DNA from: Paracoccaceae bacterium
Lineage (GTDB): Bacteria > Pseudomonadota > Alphaproteobacteria > Rhodobacterales > Rhodobacteraceae
Direction: 5' to 3'
NCBI GenBank assembly: GCA_021775315.1
Contig: JAJFIC010000012.1
Location: forward strand, 1-64,000
DNA: 64,000 bases
A program made the translations under genes and the position numbers. The notes under the pieces were generated by a model. The model saw only the letters and a program-made list of their open reading frames with translations, was not told the origin of the DNA and searched no databases. Each line of letters opens with the position of its first letter. The first letter of the stretch is position 1. Shown here in pieces: positions 34,919 to 43,601 of this stretch.

Positions 34919-35174
34919 CTGTCCGACCCTTTGTCTGTTAAGGAGGTTTCGCGCGGCATTACATCAGGGCGCATCGTTTGGCTAGCGCCAAATGCGCCCG
35001 GCGCGCAATCAGGGCGGCTTGCCGCCGGTTCCGTTGCTGGTTCCCAACGGTATCGGCAGGGCCAGAAAATCCGCCGCACCTGCCCGGTTCAGGCGCATCA
35101 ACCGGCCAGCCCCTCTTGTCTCAGTGCCGCCAACCTGCGAAACCCCTGACGACAGAAATAAAAGGACATCGCCC

Positions 35175-36134
35175 ATGCGCGCCATGCAAGTCACCGAATA
35201 CGGCCAGCAACTTGAATTGCGGGACATTGAAACCCCCAAACCGGCCAAAGGCGAAGTTTTGCTGCGCATCCACGCGGTCGGTATGAATTTCGGTGACATC
35301 CTGCTGATCAAAGGCACCTATCAGGAAAAACCACCGCTGCCGTTTACATTGGGTATGGAAATCTGCGGCACGATTGAAGGTCTGGGCGACGGCGTCAGCC
35401 ATTTGTCGACAGGCCAGCGGGTCGCGGTTTTTGCAGGCTCCGGCGGATTGGCGGAATATGGCTGTTTTGATGCCCGCACCTGCGTGCCCATTCCAGACGG
35501 CATGTCTGACGAACACGCCGCCGCGTTTCTGATCGCTTACGGCACGTCGCATGTGGCGCTGGACTATAAGGCGCATTTGCAACCTGGCGAACGCCTGTTG
35601 GTATTGGGTGCCTCTGGCGGTATTGGCCTGACGGCGGTTGAGCTTGGCAAGCTGATGGGGGCCGAGGTGATCGCCTGCGCCCGTGGTGCGGACAAGCTGG
35701 CAATCGCCAAACAGGCCGGTGCGGACCATTTGATTGACAGCGACACTGACGACATCCGCGACGTGGTCAAATCCCTTGGTGGTGCTGATGTGGTTTATGA
35801 TCCTATCGGCGGTGATCAGTTCAAAGCCGCCCTGCGCGCCTGTAACCCTGAGGCGCGTTTGATCCCGCTGGGTTTTGCCAGCGGAGACGTGCCCCAGATC
35901 CCGGCCAATATCATTCTGGTCAAAAACCTGACCATCCTCGGGCTTTACTGGGGGGGATATGCACGGCTTAGGCCATCTGTGCTGACCGACAGCTTCACCC
36001 AGTTGTTTAACTGGTACGCTGAGGGCAAACTTAAACCGCATGTCAGCCACGCGGTGCCGCTGGAACAAGCCAACGAGGCGATTGAGCTGCTGCGCAGTCG
36101 AAAATCCACCGGCAAGGTCGTGGTCACCATCTGA
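35175..36134 (+). CDS. NADPH:quinone oxidoreductase-type MDR dehydrogenase
   Basis: A 319-residue zinc-free medium-chain dehydrogenase/reductase. The N-terminal catalytic fold includes VGMNFGDILLIKGTYQ and FTLGMEICGTIEGLG; the Rossmann motif is GASGGIGLTAVELG (145-158). No zinc-binding cysteines are present, which fits the quinone or enone reductase class (QorA, or 2-haloacrylate reductase-like). AAAGGAC 7 bases before the ATG fixes the start; the open frame further upstream lies in leader sequence. Its TGA is followed directly by the ATG of the sulfotransferase-like gene, so both are on one mRNA. Confidence 0.9.
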   Translation: MRAMQVTEYGQQLELRDIETPKPAKGEVLLRIHAVGMNFGDILLIKGTYQEKPPLPFTLGMEICGTIEGLGDGVSHLSTGQRVAVFAGSGGLAEYGCFDARTCVPIPDGMSDEHAAAFLIAYGTSHVALDYKAHLQPGERLLVLGASGGIGLTAVELGKLMGAEVIACARGADKLAIAKQAGADHLIDSDTDDIRDVVKSLGGADVVYDPIGGDQFKAALRACNPEARLIPLGFASGDVPQIPANIILVKNLTILGLYWGGYARLRPSVLTDSFTQLFNWYAEGKLKPHVSHAVPLEQANEAIELLRSRKSTGKVVVTI

Positions 36135-36920
36135 ATGCGACACCTGCGCCGAAACCGGGTGCTGCGCCGCCAGCTTTTGCGTTGGCTGCAACCGCGCCCG
36201 ACGACCCGGCGCATTGTTTTGCATATCGGGCCGCATAAAACCGGCTCGACCTATATTCAGCGCACGATCGAGGCGAACAGGCCAAACCTGCCAGCCAATT
36301 TTGAAACTGTGTCGCGCCATGACCGGCGTTTGCAGCGGTTGAAAACCCTGACTTCGGACGCGCGCAATGCGCGTGACGCGGCACGCATCGCGCCGCAATT
36401 GACAAAAATCGCCAATGGCTTGGCCCGTCGTTTCGGTCGGGTTGAACACTTGTTGATCTCGCACGAGGATCTGTGCGGCCCGATGCCGGGGCGGGCGGGA
36501 ATACTTGGTCTCTATCCGCTGGCGCATCTGATGATTCCGGCCATCGTCAAGGGTTTGGCCCAAAGCGGGGCGCAAGTGCAGTTGGTGTTTTACAAGCGCG
36601 AATTTTCTGACTGGCGGACCTCGCTTTATCGGTATTTGTTTCGCGACAATCCCGAACGCGGCTATCATCCCCGCCGCTTTGCCGAACGTGTCGGTTTGCC
36701 GCCGGGCTGGCCTGAATTCATCAAAGCCCTCAGGCTGGCCTTGCCAGAGGATACCCTGAATGTGGTGTCCTACGAGGAAGACCGCGAGAGTGGGTTACTG
36801 GGCCGCGCCCTGTTCGCGCGTTTGGGTCTGACCGACGCGGAAATTGAGGCTTTGCACCGCCTACCGCCGCAAAACGTTTCGCGCCCGGAAACCCTGCACG
36901 ACCATCAGTTCCGGCAATAA
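36135..36920 (+). CDS. Sulfotransferase-like P-loop protein
   Basis: A 261-residue protein. Residues 27-40 (IVLHIGPHKTGSTY) are the 5'-phosphosulfate-binding loop seen in sulfotransferases; a second region HLLISHEDLCG and LVFYKREFSDWRTSLYRY could form the 3'-phosphate site. The first 25 residues are strongly basic. Acceptor unknown; related proteins modify polysaccharides or lipids, but some family members lack activity. Translation starts directly after the stop of the dehydrogenase (TGA-ATG), suggesting re-initiation. The end overlaps the convergent LysR gene by 16 bases. Confidence 0.75.
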   Translation: MRHLRRNRVLRRQLLRWLQPRPTTRRIVLHIGPHKTGSTYIQRTIEANRPNLPANFETVSRHDRRLQRLKTLTSDARNARDAARIAPQLTKIANGLARRFGRVEHLLISHEDLCGPMPGRAGILGLYPLAHLMIPAIVKGLAQSGAQVQLVFYKREFSDWRTSLYRYLFRDNPERGYHPRRFAERVGLPPGWPEFIKALRLALPEDTLNVVSYEEDRESGLLGRALFARLGLTDAEIEALHRLPPQNVSRPETLHDHQFRQ

Positions 36921-37759
36921 GCCTGACGCACCAGTTCGGCAAGTTCTGCCGCCAGTGGGGTTTTAGCGTGATCGGCCAGATACATATTGATGTGGATTTT
37001 CGCCAAATCCGGCAAATGCCCACCATGGTCAATCTCAATCACATGGTTCGGCAAAGACCCGGACACACAGGCATGCACCGCCAGATCAGCCGTGACACTG
37101 GCCTCGACCGTGCGGGTGCTGTCGCTTTCAACGGCCATTTCCCAGGCAATACCGGCCTCGTCCAACGCCGCCTGAACACCGGTGCGAAACAGGCAGGCAT
37201 ATTCAAAGGCCAACCTTAGGGGCCGCGATTTCCAGGCGGATCCGTTTTGCGAGCCGACCCAGACCAAAGGCAAAGTCGCCAGGGTTTCCGCACTTTCGCC
37301 TGCGCCGGTTTCCGTCGTCAGAATCAGATCACATTCACCACGGGCAAATTGCCGTTTCAGGCGGTTGGTATAAGACGAGATCAACTGGACTTTCACGCGC
37401 GGATATTTCGCCGCAAAGCGTTTCAGCACATCTGGGATATGCGGATAAACAATGTCTGATGGCACCCCAAGGGTCAGTTCCCCCTCAAAAGACTGATCGG
37501 TCAGGCGGGTATAAACCTCGTCATTCAGCGCCAGAATGCGCCGGCCATAGCCCAGCAATTGTTCGCCCTGCGCCGTCAGACCGATTTGCCGCGCCGACCG
37601 GTCAAGCAGGGTCTGGCCCAGACTTTCCTCCAGCCGTTTTAGCTGCATAGATACGGCGGATTGCGTCAGGTTCAGAAAACCAGCGGCACGGGTGACGCCG
37701 CCCGCCTCGGCCACCGCCACAAACGAACGCAGGGTGGTCATGTCGAGATTTCGCGGCAT
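36905..37759 (-). CDS. LysR-family transcriptional regulator
   Basis: A 284-residue regulator with the N-terminal winged helix-turn-helix (MTTLRSFVAVAEAGGVTRAAGFLNLTQS region, residues 6-65) and the periplasmic-binding-like effector domain. The N-terminus MPRNLDMTTLRSFVAV is usual. It is divergent from the DUF1127 gene; the 123-base gap contains ATATGG-N11-CCATAT (37802-37824) with an inner GGAA-CACA-TTCC, which could be an operator, but I rate that as weak. Effector and regulon cannot be told from sequence. Confidence 0.92.
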   Translation of the reverse strand: MPRNLDMTTLRSFVAVAEAGGVTRAAGFLNLTQSAVSMQLKRLEESLGQTLLDRSARQIGLTAQGEQLLGYGRRILALNDEVYTRLTDQSFEGELTLGVPSDIVYPHIPDVLKRFAAKYPRVKVQLISSYTNRLKRQFARGECDLILTTETGAGESAETLATLPLVWVGSQNGSAWKSRPLRLAFEYACLFRTGVQAALDEAGIAWEMAVESDSTRTVEASVTADLAVHACVSGSLPNHVIEIDHGGHLPDLAKIHINMYLADHAKTPLAAELAELVRQAYCRN

Positions 37760-37882
37760 ATCACAAATCCTTATGGTTCACGCAATAAACATTCATTTTC
37801 AATATGGAACACATTCCCCCATATAGATCAAGTAAATTGATGGAACGTTAGAATCACATCAGCAAATCGAAAGGATCGAAAG

Positions 37883-38098
37883 ATGGCAATGATCGCAACT
37901 GAAGCACGCTCTCACACAGTATTTGGCGCACCTGCGCTGTTAACCGCAATCGTCTCGGCCTTTGAGGTCCGCAAACAGCGCGCTGCGCTGAAAACGCTGG
38001 ACGCTGGTCGGTTGGCTGATCTGGGACTGACCCACGACCAAGCCGCAGCCGAAGCGCGCCGCCCATCCTGGGATGCGCCGGCCCATTGGAAGCGCTAA
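37883..38098 (+). CDS. DUF1127 domain-containing small protein
   Basis: A 71-residue basic protein. The C-terminal half RKQRAALKTLDAGRLADLGLTHDQAAAEARRP is the DUF1127 (YjiS-like) pattern, with an arginine-rich helix followed by LADIGL-type core. Such small proteins bind RNA or regulators in Agrobacterium and are stress-induced in Rhodobacter. AAAGGATCGAAAG precedes the ATG. The gene is followed by a very strong terminator, so it is probably monocistronic and highly expressed. Divergent from LysR, which may regulate it. Confidence 0.88.
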   Translation: MAMIATEARSHTVFGAPALLTAIVSAFEVRKQRAALKTLDAGRLADLGLTHDQAAAEARRPSWDAPAHWKR

Positions 38099-38120
38099 AA
38101 GCACAAAAGCCTGTCAAATT

Positions 38121-38163
38121 CGCCTGATTTTCAAGTCAACAGTCTTGAAAATCGGGCGTTTTT
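38121..38163 (+). terminator. Strong terminator of the DUF1127 gene
   Basis: Fifteen-base stem CGCCTGATTTTCAAG (38121-38135) with CTTGAAAATCGGGCG (38144-38158), one G-U pair, 8-base loop and TTTTT immediately after. One of the strongest stems in the window. Confidence 0.92.
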
Positions 38164-38244
38164 GCCCAATATACCCCCAGAACGCATTGTAAACAGGCAG
38201 TGCAGAAGCCGCATAATGCGTGTTTCACAGTTAAGGAGGGTCTA

Positions 38245-38967
38245 ATGGCCGAATTCGAGACGATCCGGCGCACAGGTGCCGGTGTCCAAGACGCCGCGAT
38301 CGACGTAGGTCTGCGCGCGCATATGAACAAGGTCTATGGCCTGATGTCCGTGGCCATGCTGATCACGGGCGCTGTCGCGTTTCTGGTTGGCACCAATGAC
38401 GCCCTGCTGGGCATGATCTTTGGCTCGCCCCTTCGCTGGGTCGTGATGTTTGCCCCTCTGGCAGTTGTGTTTGGCATGAGTGCCATGATCAGCCGGATGA
38501 GCATGGCAACCGCGCAGTTGGTTTTCTGGGCGTTTTCCGGCCTGATGGGATTGTCGATTTCCTATATTTTCGCAATCTATACCGGCGTTTCGATCGCGCA
38601 GACCTTTTTGGTCACCGCAATCGCATTTGCCGGGCTTAGCCTCTATGGCTACACCACGAAAAAGGATCTGTCGGGTTTCGGCACTTTCCTGATTATGGGT
38701 GTGATTGGCCTGATCGTCGCCTCGATCGTGAATATCTTTTTGCAATCCGGCGCGGTGGCTTTTGCCATTTCATCGCTGGGTGTGCTGATCTTTGCTGGTC
38801 TGACCGCCTATGACACACAAAAGATCAAAACCACCTATCTGGCCCACGCCCATCACGGCGACACGGAATGGTTGGGCAAAGCCGCGATTATGGGTGCGCT
38901 TAGCCTTTATCTCGACTTCCTGAACATGTTTATGTTCCTGCTCAGCTTTTTGGGCAACCGGAACTAA
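38245..38967 (+). CDS. BAX inhibitor-1 / YccA family membrane protein
   Basis: A 240-residue inner-membrane protein with seven predicted helices. The N-terminal RAHMNKVYGLMSVAMLITG and the C-terminal GLTAYDTQKIKTTYL and ALSLYLDFLNMFMFLLSFLG match the family; the two aspartates in TAYDTQ and LYLDF correspond to the conserved pair implicated in pH-sensitive calcium leak in bacterial BsYetJ. YccA relatives modulate the FtsH protease. AAGGAGGG upstream fixes the start at 38245. A terminator follows. Confidence 0.93.
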   Translation: MAEFETIRRTGAGVQDAAIDVGLRAHMNKVYGLMSVAMLITGAVAFLVGTNDALLGMIFGSPLRWVVMFAPLAVVFGMSAMISRMSMATAQLVFWAFSGLMGLSISYIFAIYTGVSIAQTFLVTAIAFAGLSLYGYTTKKDLSGFGTFLIMGVIGLIVASIVNIFLQSGAVAFAISSLGVLIFAGLTAYDTQKIKTTYLAHAHHGDTEWLGKAAIMGALSLYLDFLNMFMFLLSFLGNRN

Positions 38968-38992
38968 TCACAGGTAATTCTGGACATTAAGA

Positions 38993-39028
38993 GGCCGGGC
39001 AGGGAAACTTGCCCGGTCTTTTTGTTTT
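38993..39028 (+). terminator. Terminator of the BAX inhibitor-1 gene
   Basis: GGCCGGGCA (38993-39001) pairs with TGCCCGGTC (39010-39018, one G-U pair), followed by TTTTTG. Confidence 0.85.
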
Positions 39029-39042
39029 GTCGGGGTGCCTAA

Positions 39043-39444
39043 ATGGATTTCACGCTTTATCTGCCAGCCACAACCTTTGCCGCTGTTTGGTGTGGCGCGC
39101 TCTTGTGGTTGATGACCGCCGGGATCGGGGTGATCCGCAACCGGCGTCAGATTTCTTACGGCGACGCCGGGGACGCGCGCTTTGCCAAGCGTCAGCGTGG
39201 CCATTCCAATGGGGTTGAGCAAATACCGATCACCCTGATCCTGCTGACACTGGCCGAGGTGCAGGGCGCATCCGGTTGGCTGGTTTGGGGTGCATGTGGC
39301 GGGTTGATTCTTGGGCGTAGCAGCCACGCGATCCAGTTCTGGTTTCAAGGTGCGCCGTTTGTCATGCGGCCCTTCGGCGTTGTGGTCACGCTGTTGGCGC
39401 AGTTGGGGGTGCTGGTCTGGCTGATTGGTCGTGTGGTGTTTTAG
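39043..39444 (+). CDS. MAPEG family membrane protein
   Basis: A 133-residue protein with four membrane helices. The segment GDAGDARFAKRQRGHSNGVEQIPITLILLTLAE is the MAPEG signature in outline (R-x-x-R-x-x-x-N-x-x-E-x-x-P), the loop that binds glutathione in eukaryotic relatives. Bacterial members include glutathione transferases and proteins of unknown function. It starts at an ATG behind CGGGGTG, shortly after a terminator, so it has its own promoter or readthrough. The stop is followed by a copy of the intergenic repeat. Confidence 0.88.
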   Translation: MDFTLYLPATTFAAVWCGALLWLMTAGIGVIRNRRQISYGDAGDARFAKRQRGHSNGVEQIPITLILLTLAEVQGASGWLVWGACGGLILGRSSHAIQFWFQGAPFVMRPFGVVVTLLAQLGVLVWLIGRVVF

Positions 39445-39457
39445 GCAAGTGGTGTTT

Positions 39458-39516
39458 GGGGGCGCTGCCCCCGGCGCAAGTGCGCCTCCCCCGGAGTATT
39501 TAGGGCAATAAAGAAG
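39458..39516 (+). repeat. Intergenic repeat copy 4 (complete)
   Basis: GGGGGC-GCT-GCCCCC hairpin (39458-39472), GGCGCA-AG-TGCGCC hairpin (39473-39486), then CCCCCGGAGTATTT, spacer and CAATAAAGAAG. The second hairpin differs from that of copy 2 yet keeps pairing. It starts 13 bases after the MAPEG stop. Confidence 0.7.
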
Positions 39517-39553
39517 TCGGTAGGGGAGGTCGTGGTCTCTGGTGTCTGCAACG

Positions 39554-39580
39554 AAAAAACGGCCCCGAATGGAGCCGTTC
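39554..39580 (-). terminator. Terminator of rpmG
   Basis: Minus-strand stem ACGGCTCC / GGGGCCGT with one wobble pair, followed by TTTTTT; 26 bases past the rpmG stop. Confidence 0.8.
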
Positions 39581-39605
39581 ATTGTTCGTTAAAGAGGCCG
39601 CGATC

Positions 39606-39773
39606 TTACTTGATCTTGCCTTCTTTGTATTCAACATGCTTGCGCACAACCGGGTCATATTTTTTGACGACCATTTTTTCGGTCATGGTGCGGGCGTTTT
39701 TCTTTGCCACGTAGAAGTGGCCGGTATCCGCGGTCGAGTTCAGGCGGATTTTGATCGTGGTTGGCTTAGCCAT
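39606..39773 (-). CDS. rpmG: 50S ribosomal protein L33
   Basis: A 55-residue ribosomal protein, shorter than many gene-finder limits. The product begins [20 protein letters not shown], continues with [13 protein letters not shown] and ends [17 protein letters not shown], which is the full L33 sequence of alphaproteobacteria. It lacks the paired cysteines of zinc-type L33, so it is the zinc-free form. AGGAGAC 7 bases before the ATG is a good ribosome site. It is transcribed from the minus strand just downstream of RNase P RNA and has its own terminator. Confidence 0.97.
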   Translation of the reverse strand: MAKPTTIKIRLNSTADTGHFYVAKKNARTMTEKMVVKKYDPVVRKHVEYKEGKIK

Positions 39774-39880
39774 TTAAAGTCTCCTGTCGCGGGGGCCGCG
39801 CGTGTTGGCGACTCAAATGGCCACCTAGAAATCTGAACTTGCCTTTTATACGTGTCTGGGCGGCAGTCAAGGCCAGAAAG

Positions 39881-40272
39881 ATGCGCGGATGGCCTATAAG
39901 CCGGATTCTGTCCACAGGGGCACGCCCCCGCTGGATGACCATTCCTCTGGTCCTGCTGTTGCCAACAGGATCAAGCTGCCGACCCGGACCTCCGGGCTGA
40001 AGAAACCGTGGCGTTACACCGCGAGGTCCCTATTTGGCATTGCTCCGGGTGGGGCTTGCCATGCGGGGTCTGTTGCCAGCCCCCCGGTGGGCTCTTACCC
40101 CACCTTTTCACCGTTACCCCGGATTTGCGCCGGGGCAGTCTGTTCTCTGTGGCGCTTTCCCTCGGGTTGCCCCGGCCGGGCGTTACCCGGCACCCTATCT
40201 TCATGGAGTCCGGACTTTCCTCGCGGGCCTTGCGGCCCACGCGATCATCCAGCCATCCGCGCAACTTGCATC
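39881..40272 (-). ncRNA. rnpB: RNase P RNA, bacterial class A
   Basis: Catalytic RNA that matures tRNA 5' ends. On the minus strand the 5' part contains GAGGAAAGTCCGGACTCC, the universal conserved region, the middle has the P10/P11 segment with GGTAACGGTGAAAAGGTG, and the 3' part has CAGAATCCGGCTTATAGGCC. The first and last parts pair as helix P1: GCGCGGATGGC near 40260 with GCCATCCGCGC near 39885. Ends are approximate. The 5' end lies at the amidase stop codon, so its promoter must be inside the amidase coding sequence, or it is processed from a longer transcript. Confidence 0.96.
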
Positions 40273-40976
40273 TAGGGCCTGCTGGCCGCCCGGTCAACGG
40301 GGAAGCGTGTGGCAAGGTCGTGTATCATGGCGCGATCAGTCGCGTCAGTTGGGCCGATTGCGCCGGGGCGAAATCTAAGCCGGAACGCGGCCAATACCTG
40401 CGCCTCGCCTTTGGCGCCACTTTCCGGCAGGCAATAGCCAAACCGCTGGGCGTCAGCGGTGAAATCTGAGTCCGGGGCGGATATGGTGTTTGGCCAGACT
40501 GATAAGCCGCCAAGCGCCAGCCGCCGCCAATCAAATTTAGCACCGGGATCAAACTTGCGCGTCGGTGCCATGTCGGAATGCGCGATAATATTCTGAGCCG
40601 GGATGTTGTGGCGTGTCATTAGTCCCGTCAGCAGATCTTCAAGAGCGGCCATTTGCGGTGCTGGAAAGGGCGGAAATCCGGCAAGGGGGCCGGGATTGGC
40701 CAGCTCAATGCCGATGGAATGGGAATTGAGATCCGTGATCGCCCCCCAAGCCCCGGCACCGGCATGCCATGCCCGCATGGCCTCATCAACCAACTGGATG
40801 ATTTCGCCGTTTTCAGCGATGACATAATGGGCGGAGACTTCAAATTCCGGGGCGCATAAACGCGCCACGGCGGCGGCGCAATCTTGCATGGCTGTGTGAT
40901 GCAAAATCACCATATCCGGCCCCAACCCATGTCGGCGCGGCCCGAAATTCGGTGAAGGGACTGAGGTGATCTTCAC
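40272..40976 (-). CDS. N-acetylmuramoyl-L-alanine amidase (Amidase_2)
   Basis: A 234-residue zinc amidase that cleaves the muramic acid to L-alanine bond. His26 in ILHHTAM, His133 in AHSDMAPTRKFDPG and the aspartate at 143 are the likely zinc ligands, and SIGIELANPG holds the conserved glutamate region. It resembles AmiD or AmpD; no signal peptide is seen, so cytoplasmic recycling of anhydromuropeptides (AmpD role) is more likely. It follows the Glu-rich lipoprotein by 12 bases and abuts rnpB. Confidence 0.9.
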   Translation of the reverse strand: MKITSVPSPNFGPRRHGLGPDMVILHHTAMQDCAAAVARLCAPEFEVSAHYVIAENGEIIQLVDEAMRAWHAGAGAWGAITDLNSHSIGIELANPGPLAGFPPFPAPQMAALEDLLTGLMTRHNIPAQNIIAHSDMAPTRKFDPGAKFDWRRLALGGLSVWPNTISAPDSDFTADAQRFGYCLPESGAKGEAQVLAAFRLRFRPGAIGPTDATDRAMIHDLATRFPVDRAASRP

Positions 40977-40988
40977 CCCGTTACCCGC

Positions 40989-41588
40989 TCACTGCAAAAG
41001 TTTGCGATAAGTATCGGGTGTCCAGGCGCAGGCAAAACCGTCGCCATCCGGATCAAGGTTTTTGTTGTCGCGCTTGGGGCCACCTGCGCCAAGGAACGCG
41101 GCCTGTGCGTCATCCGGCAGGCGGTATTGCTGGCAGTTGCGCTTGGCCAGTGCTTTGCCCAAAGGATTGGATCGGGAATAGATCTTTTCGCCGACTTTGT
41201 TGGTGGATTTGAGCGCATATTCTACCACATTGGCCGCATTGCCCTTGCGCGAGGGCAGGGCGGTCGGGGCGATCACTTTGAATTTGTCGCGCTGGGCCTT
41301 CAAAAGCGCTTTGTCGTCTTCGATGGTGACCCGTTCGGTCAGCGCACCAAAATCCTGCGTGTCCGAGATTTCCGGATTGTCGTTGCTGATGACGACGATT
41401 TTGGCTTCTTCCTGCTCTTCGGTTTTTTCGCCGTCTTCTTCTTCTTCTTCTTCGGTGGTTTTTTCAGCTTCTTCCAGCGGCACGTCGTCATTGACCTGCA
41501 TGCGTTCAACCACGGCACCATCATCCGGTGTTACATGGTTGCAGGCTGCAAGCGCCAGAAGTGCCAGTAATGTCAGAGCCAGTCGCAT
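40989..41588 (-). CDS. Glu-rich lipoprotein with excalibur-like C-terminus
   Basis: A 199-residue protein. The signal ends in LALAAC, a lipobox. A run of glutamates (residues about 40-60, encoded by repeated GAA/GAG) follows. The last 25 residues, LDPDGDGFACAWTPDTYRK, resemble the excalibur calcium-binding motif (D-x-D-x-D-G-x-x-C), with Cys in the usual place and another Cys in KRNCQQYRLP. This points to extracytoplasmic calcium binding. I know no name for the whole protein. It lies between gatA and the amidase on the same strand and may act with the latter at the cell wall. Confidence 0.72.
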   Translation of the reverse strand: MRLALTLLALLALAACNHVTPDDGAVVERMQVNDDVPLEEAEKTTEEEEEEDGEKTEEQEEAKIVVISNDNPEISDTQDFGALTERVTIEDDKALLKAQRDKFKVIAPTALPSRKGNAANVVEYALKSTNKVGEKIYSRSNPLGKALAKRNCQQYRLPDDAQAAFLGAGGPKRDNKNLDPDGDGFACAWTPDTYRKLLQ

Positions 41589-41626
41589 ATCAGTACCTAA
41601 CCGAAAGAATTCCTGTTTTCAGTCTC

Positions 41627-43114
41627 TTACCACCATTTTTCAGGTTTTGAAACAAACCCGGCGGCTTGTTCCAGCGCATAGGCGGAATTCAGCATGTCCG
41701 CCTCTTGCCAGGGGCGGCCAATCAGTTGCAGGGCCAACGGCAAACCGTCCTTGTCGATACCGGTTGGCACAGCGACGCCGGGCAGGCCCGCAAGGTTCAC
41801 AGTGACGGTGAAAACGTCGTTCAGATACATCTCGATCGGGTCGACATCCTGCATCGCGCCCAGACCAAAAGCAGCCGAAGGTGTGGCCGGGGTCAGGATC
41901 ATATCAACGCCATCGTTGAACACCGTTTCAAAATCCTGCTTGATCAGCGTGCGCACGCGCTGGGCGCGGCGGTAATAAGCGTCGTAAAATCCGGCAGACA
42001 GAACATAAGTGCCGATCATCACGCGGCGCTGCACCTCTGGGCCAAAGCCTTCGGCGCGGGTGCGTTCATACATTTGCGTGATGCCGTCGCCTTTTTGCGG
42101 CGTCGCACGATGGCCATAGCGAACGCCATCATAACGCGCCAGATTTGACGACGCTTCGGCAGGCGCGATGACGTAATAGGCAGGCAAGGCGTATTTGGTG
42201 TGCGGCAGGGTCACATCCACGATTTCGGCCCCGGCATCGCGCAGCATATCCGCCCCGTTAAGCCATAGTTTTTCAATTTCTTCGGGCATTGCATCCAGAC
42301 GGTATTCTTTTGGAATACCGATCTTTTTGCCGCGAATATCACCGCTTAGTGCGGCCTCAAAATTCGGCACCACCAGATCAGCCGAGGTGCTGTCTTTGGC
42401 GTCATGGCCGCACATCGCTTCCAGCATAATCGCGCCGTCCCGCACGGTTTTGGTCATCGGCCCGGCCTGATCGAGAGACGAGGCAAAAGCAACAATGCCC
42501 CAGCGCGAGCAACGACCATAGGTCGGCTTGATCCCGACAATGCCGGTAAAAGCGGCTGGCTGGCGGATGGACCCACCGGTATCGGTGCCGGTCGCGCCCA
42601 GACATAAATCGGCAGACACGGCCGCGGCTGAACCGCCGGACGAACCACCGGGCGTCAGGTCCATGTTGGACCCTGACTTGCGCCACGGGCTGACAACCGG
42701 CCCATAGGTCGAGGTTTCGTTAGACGAACCCATGGCGAATTCATCCATGTTCAGCTTGCCCAACATCACCGCACCACGGTCCCACAGGCCTTGGGTGATC
42801 GTGCTTTCATATTCCGGTTTGAACCCGGTCAGGATTTTTGAACCCGCCTGTGATGCAACGCCTTTGGTGCAGAACAAATCCTTGATGCCAAGGGGGATGC
42901 CGCACATATCCGGCGCGCCGCCTGCGGAAATTCGCGTGTCTGCCGCTTTGGCCTGATCGCGCGCGATGTCAAAGCTGTCGGCGCAAAAAGCGTTGAGGGC
43001 GTTAGAGCCTTCGATGGCTTTGATGCAATCATCCGTGATCTCGGTTGATCGCAAATCCCCGGCGCGCATTTTATCACGGGCCTCGGCAATGGTCAGTTTG
43101 CTAAACTCGCTCAT
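41627..43114 (-). CDS. gatA: Glutamyl-tRNA(Gln)/aspartyl-tRNA(Asn) amidotransferase subunit A
   Basis: Hydrolyses glutamine and delivers ammonia to mischarged tRNA. The 495-residue protein has the amidase-signature catalytic set: Lys in [12 protein letters not shown], and the two serines in [13 protein letters not shown] and [13 protein letters not shown]. Length is standard. It starts 3 bases after the gatC stop. No gatB is present in the window, so the complex is completed elsewhere on the chromosome, as usual in Rhodobacteraceae. Confidence 0.97.
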   Translation of the reverse strand: MSEFSKLTIAEARDKMRAGDLRSTEITDDCIKAIEGSNALNAFCADSFDIARDQAKAADTRISAGGAPDMCGIPLGIKDLFCTKGVASQAGSKILTGFKPEYESTITQGLWDRGAVMLGKLNMDEFAMGSSNETSTYGPVVSPWRKSGSNMDLTPGGSSGGSAAAVSADLCLGATGTDTGGSIRQPAAFTGIVGIKPTYGRCSRWGIVAFASSLDQAGPMTKTVRDGAIMLEAMCGHDAKDSTSADLVVPNFEAALSGDIRGKKIGIPKEYRLDAMPEEIEKLWLNGADMLRDAGAEIVDVTLPHTKYALPAYYVIAPAEASSNLARYDGVRYGHRATPQKGDGITQMYERTRAEGFGPEVQRRVMIGTYVLSAGFYDAYYRRAQRVRTLIKQDFETVFNDGVDMILTPATPSAAFGLGAMQDVDPIEMYLNDVFTVTVNLAGLPGVAVPTGIDKDGLPLALQLIGRPWQEADMLNSAYALEQAAGFVSKPEKWW

Positions 43115-43117
43115 GAT

Positions 43118-43405
43118 CTATTCCACAACTTTCGGCACCGCGAAAAAGCCTTCGCGGGCGTCCGGCGCATTGGCCAGAATTTTGTCCTGATACCCACCGT
43201 CGGTGACAATATCCGCGCGGCACTTAAGCGCCATCGGCGTGACCGAGGTCATAGGCTCCACCCCGTCAACATCAACCTCGTTCAATTGTTCCATGAACCC
43301 AAGGATATTGCTAAGCTCGCCCGCCAAAGTATCAAGCGCGTCTTCCGCCACTTCGATCCGCGCCAGATGGGCCACCTTGCGGGCTGTTTCCTTGTCAATC
43401 GACAT
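43118..43405 (-). CDS. gatC: Glutamyl-tRNA(Gln)/aspartyl-tRNA(Asn) amidotransferase subunit C
   Basis: A 95-residue subunit that bridges GatA and GatB. The pattern [28 protein letters not shown] with [16 protein letters not shown] is the whole GatC signature. AAAGGAAA before the ATG at 43405 decides against a start ten codons upstream. It heads the gatC-gatA unit, which continues into the lipoprotein, amidase and possibly rnpB. Confidence 0.95.
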   Translation of the reverse strand: MSIDKETARKVAHLARIEVAEDALDTLAGELSNILGFMEQLNEVDVDGVEPMTSVTPMALKCRADIVTDGGYQDKILANAPDAREGFFAVPKVVE

Positions 43406-43514
43406 GGGGTTTCCTTTTGTTTTGTCAGGCACGGTTTAGCGTCGGTTGCGCCGCTCTGCAAGCAGGGCCAGACCAGAAATCAGGCGCGGCTTTGACGGGC
43501 TGAATAGTGAAGAT

Positions 43515-43548
43515 GCCTTCGGCGAGGATATTTTAGAAAAGAAGAAGG
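43515..43548 (+). repeat. Intergenic repeat copy 5 (short)
   Basis: GCC-TTC-GGC mini hairpin (43515-43523), then GAGGATATTTTAG and AAAAGAAGAAGG. It is the only copy not placed after a gene of the same orientation; it precedes the metallo-hydrolase gene. Confidence 0.55.
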
Positions 43549-43601
43549 CACGTCGTGGCGTTTGGGTTTAAACTGGTGTGAACCCATTGACGGAGAATCA
43601 C

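Noticed and set aside
35121-36668. A 515-codon open frame on the minus strand across the quinone oxidoreductase and sulfotransferase-like genes
   Set aside because: Its product is rich in Arg, Gln and His with no domain, while both plus-strand genes have clear motifs; it is an antisense artefact of GC-rich codons.
37883-38163. Possible CcsR/cuckoo-type small RNA downstream of the DUF1127 gene, as known in Rhodobacter
   Set aside because: No CCUCC-type loop motif follows; the sequence goes straight to a single strong terminator.
41399-41470. CTTCTT-type trinucleotide repeat as a mobile or CRISPR-like element
   Set aside because: It is the coding sequence for the poly-glutamate tract of the lipoprotein.
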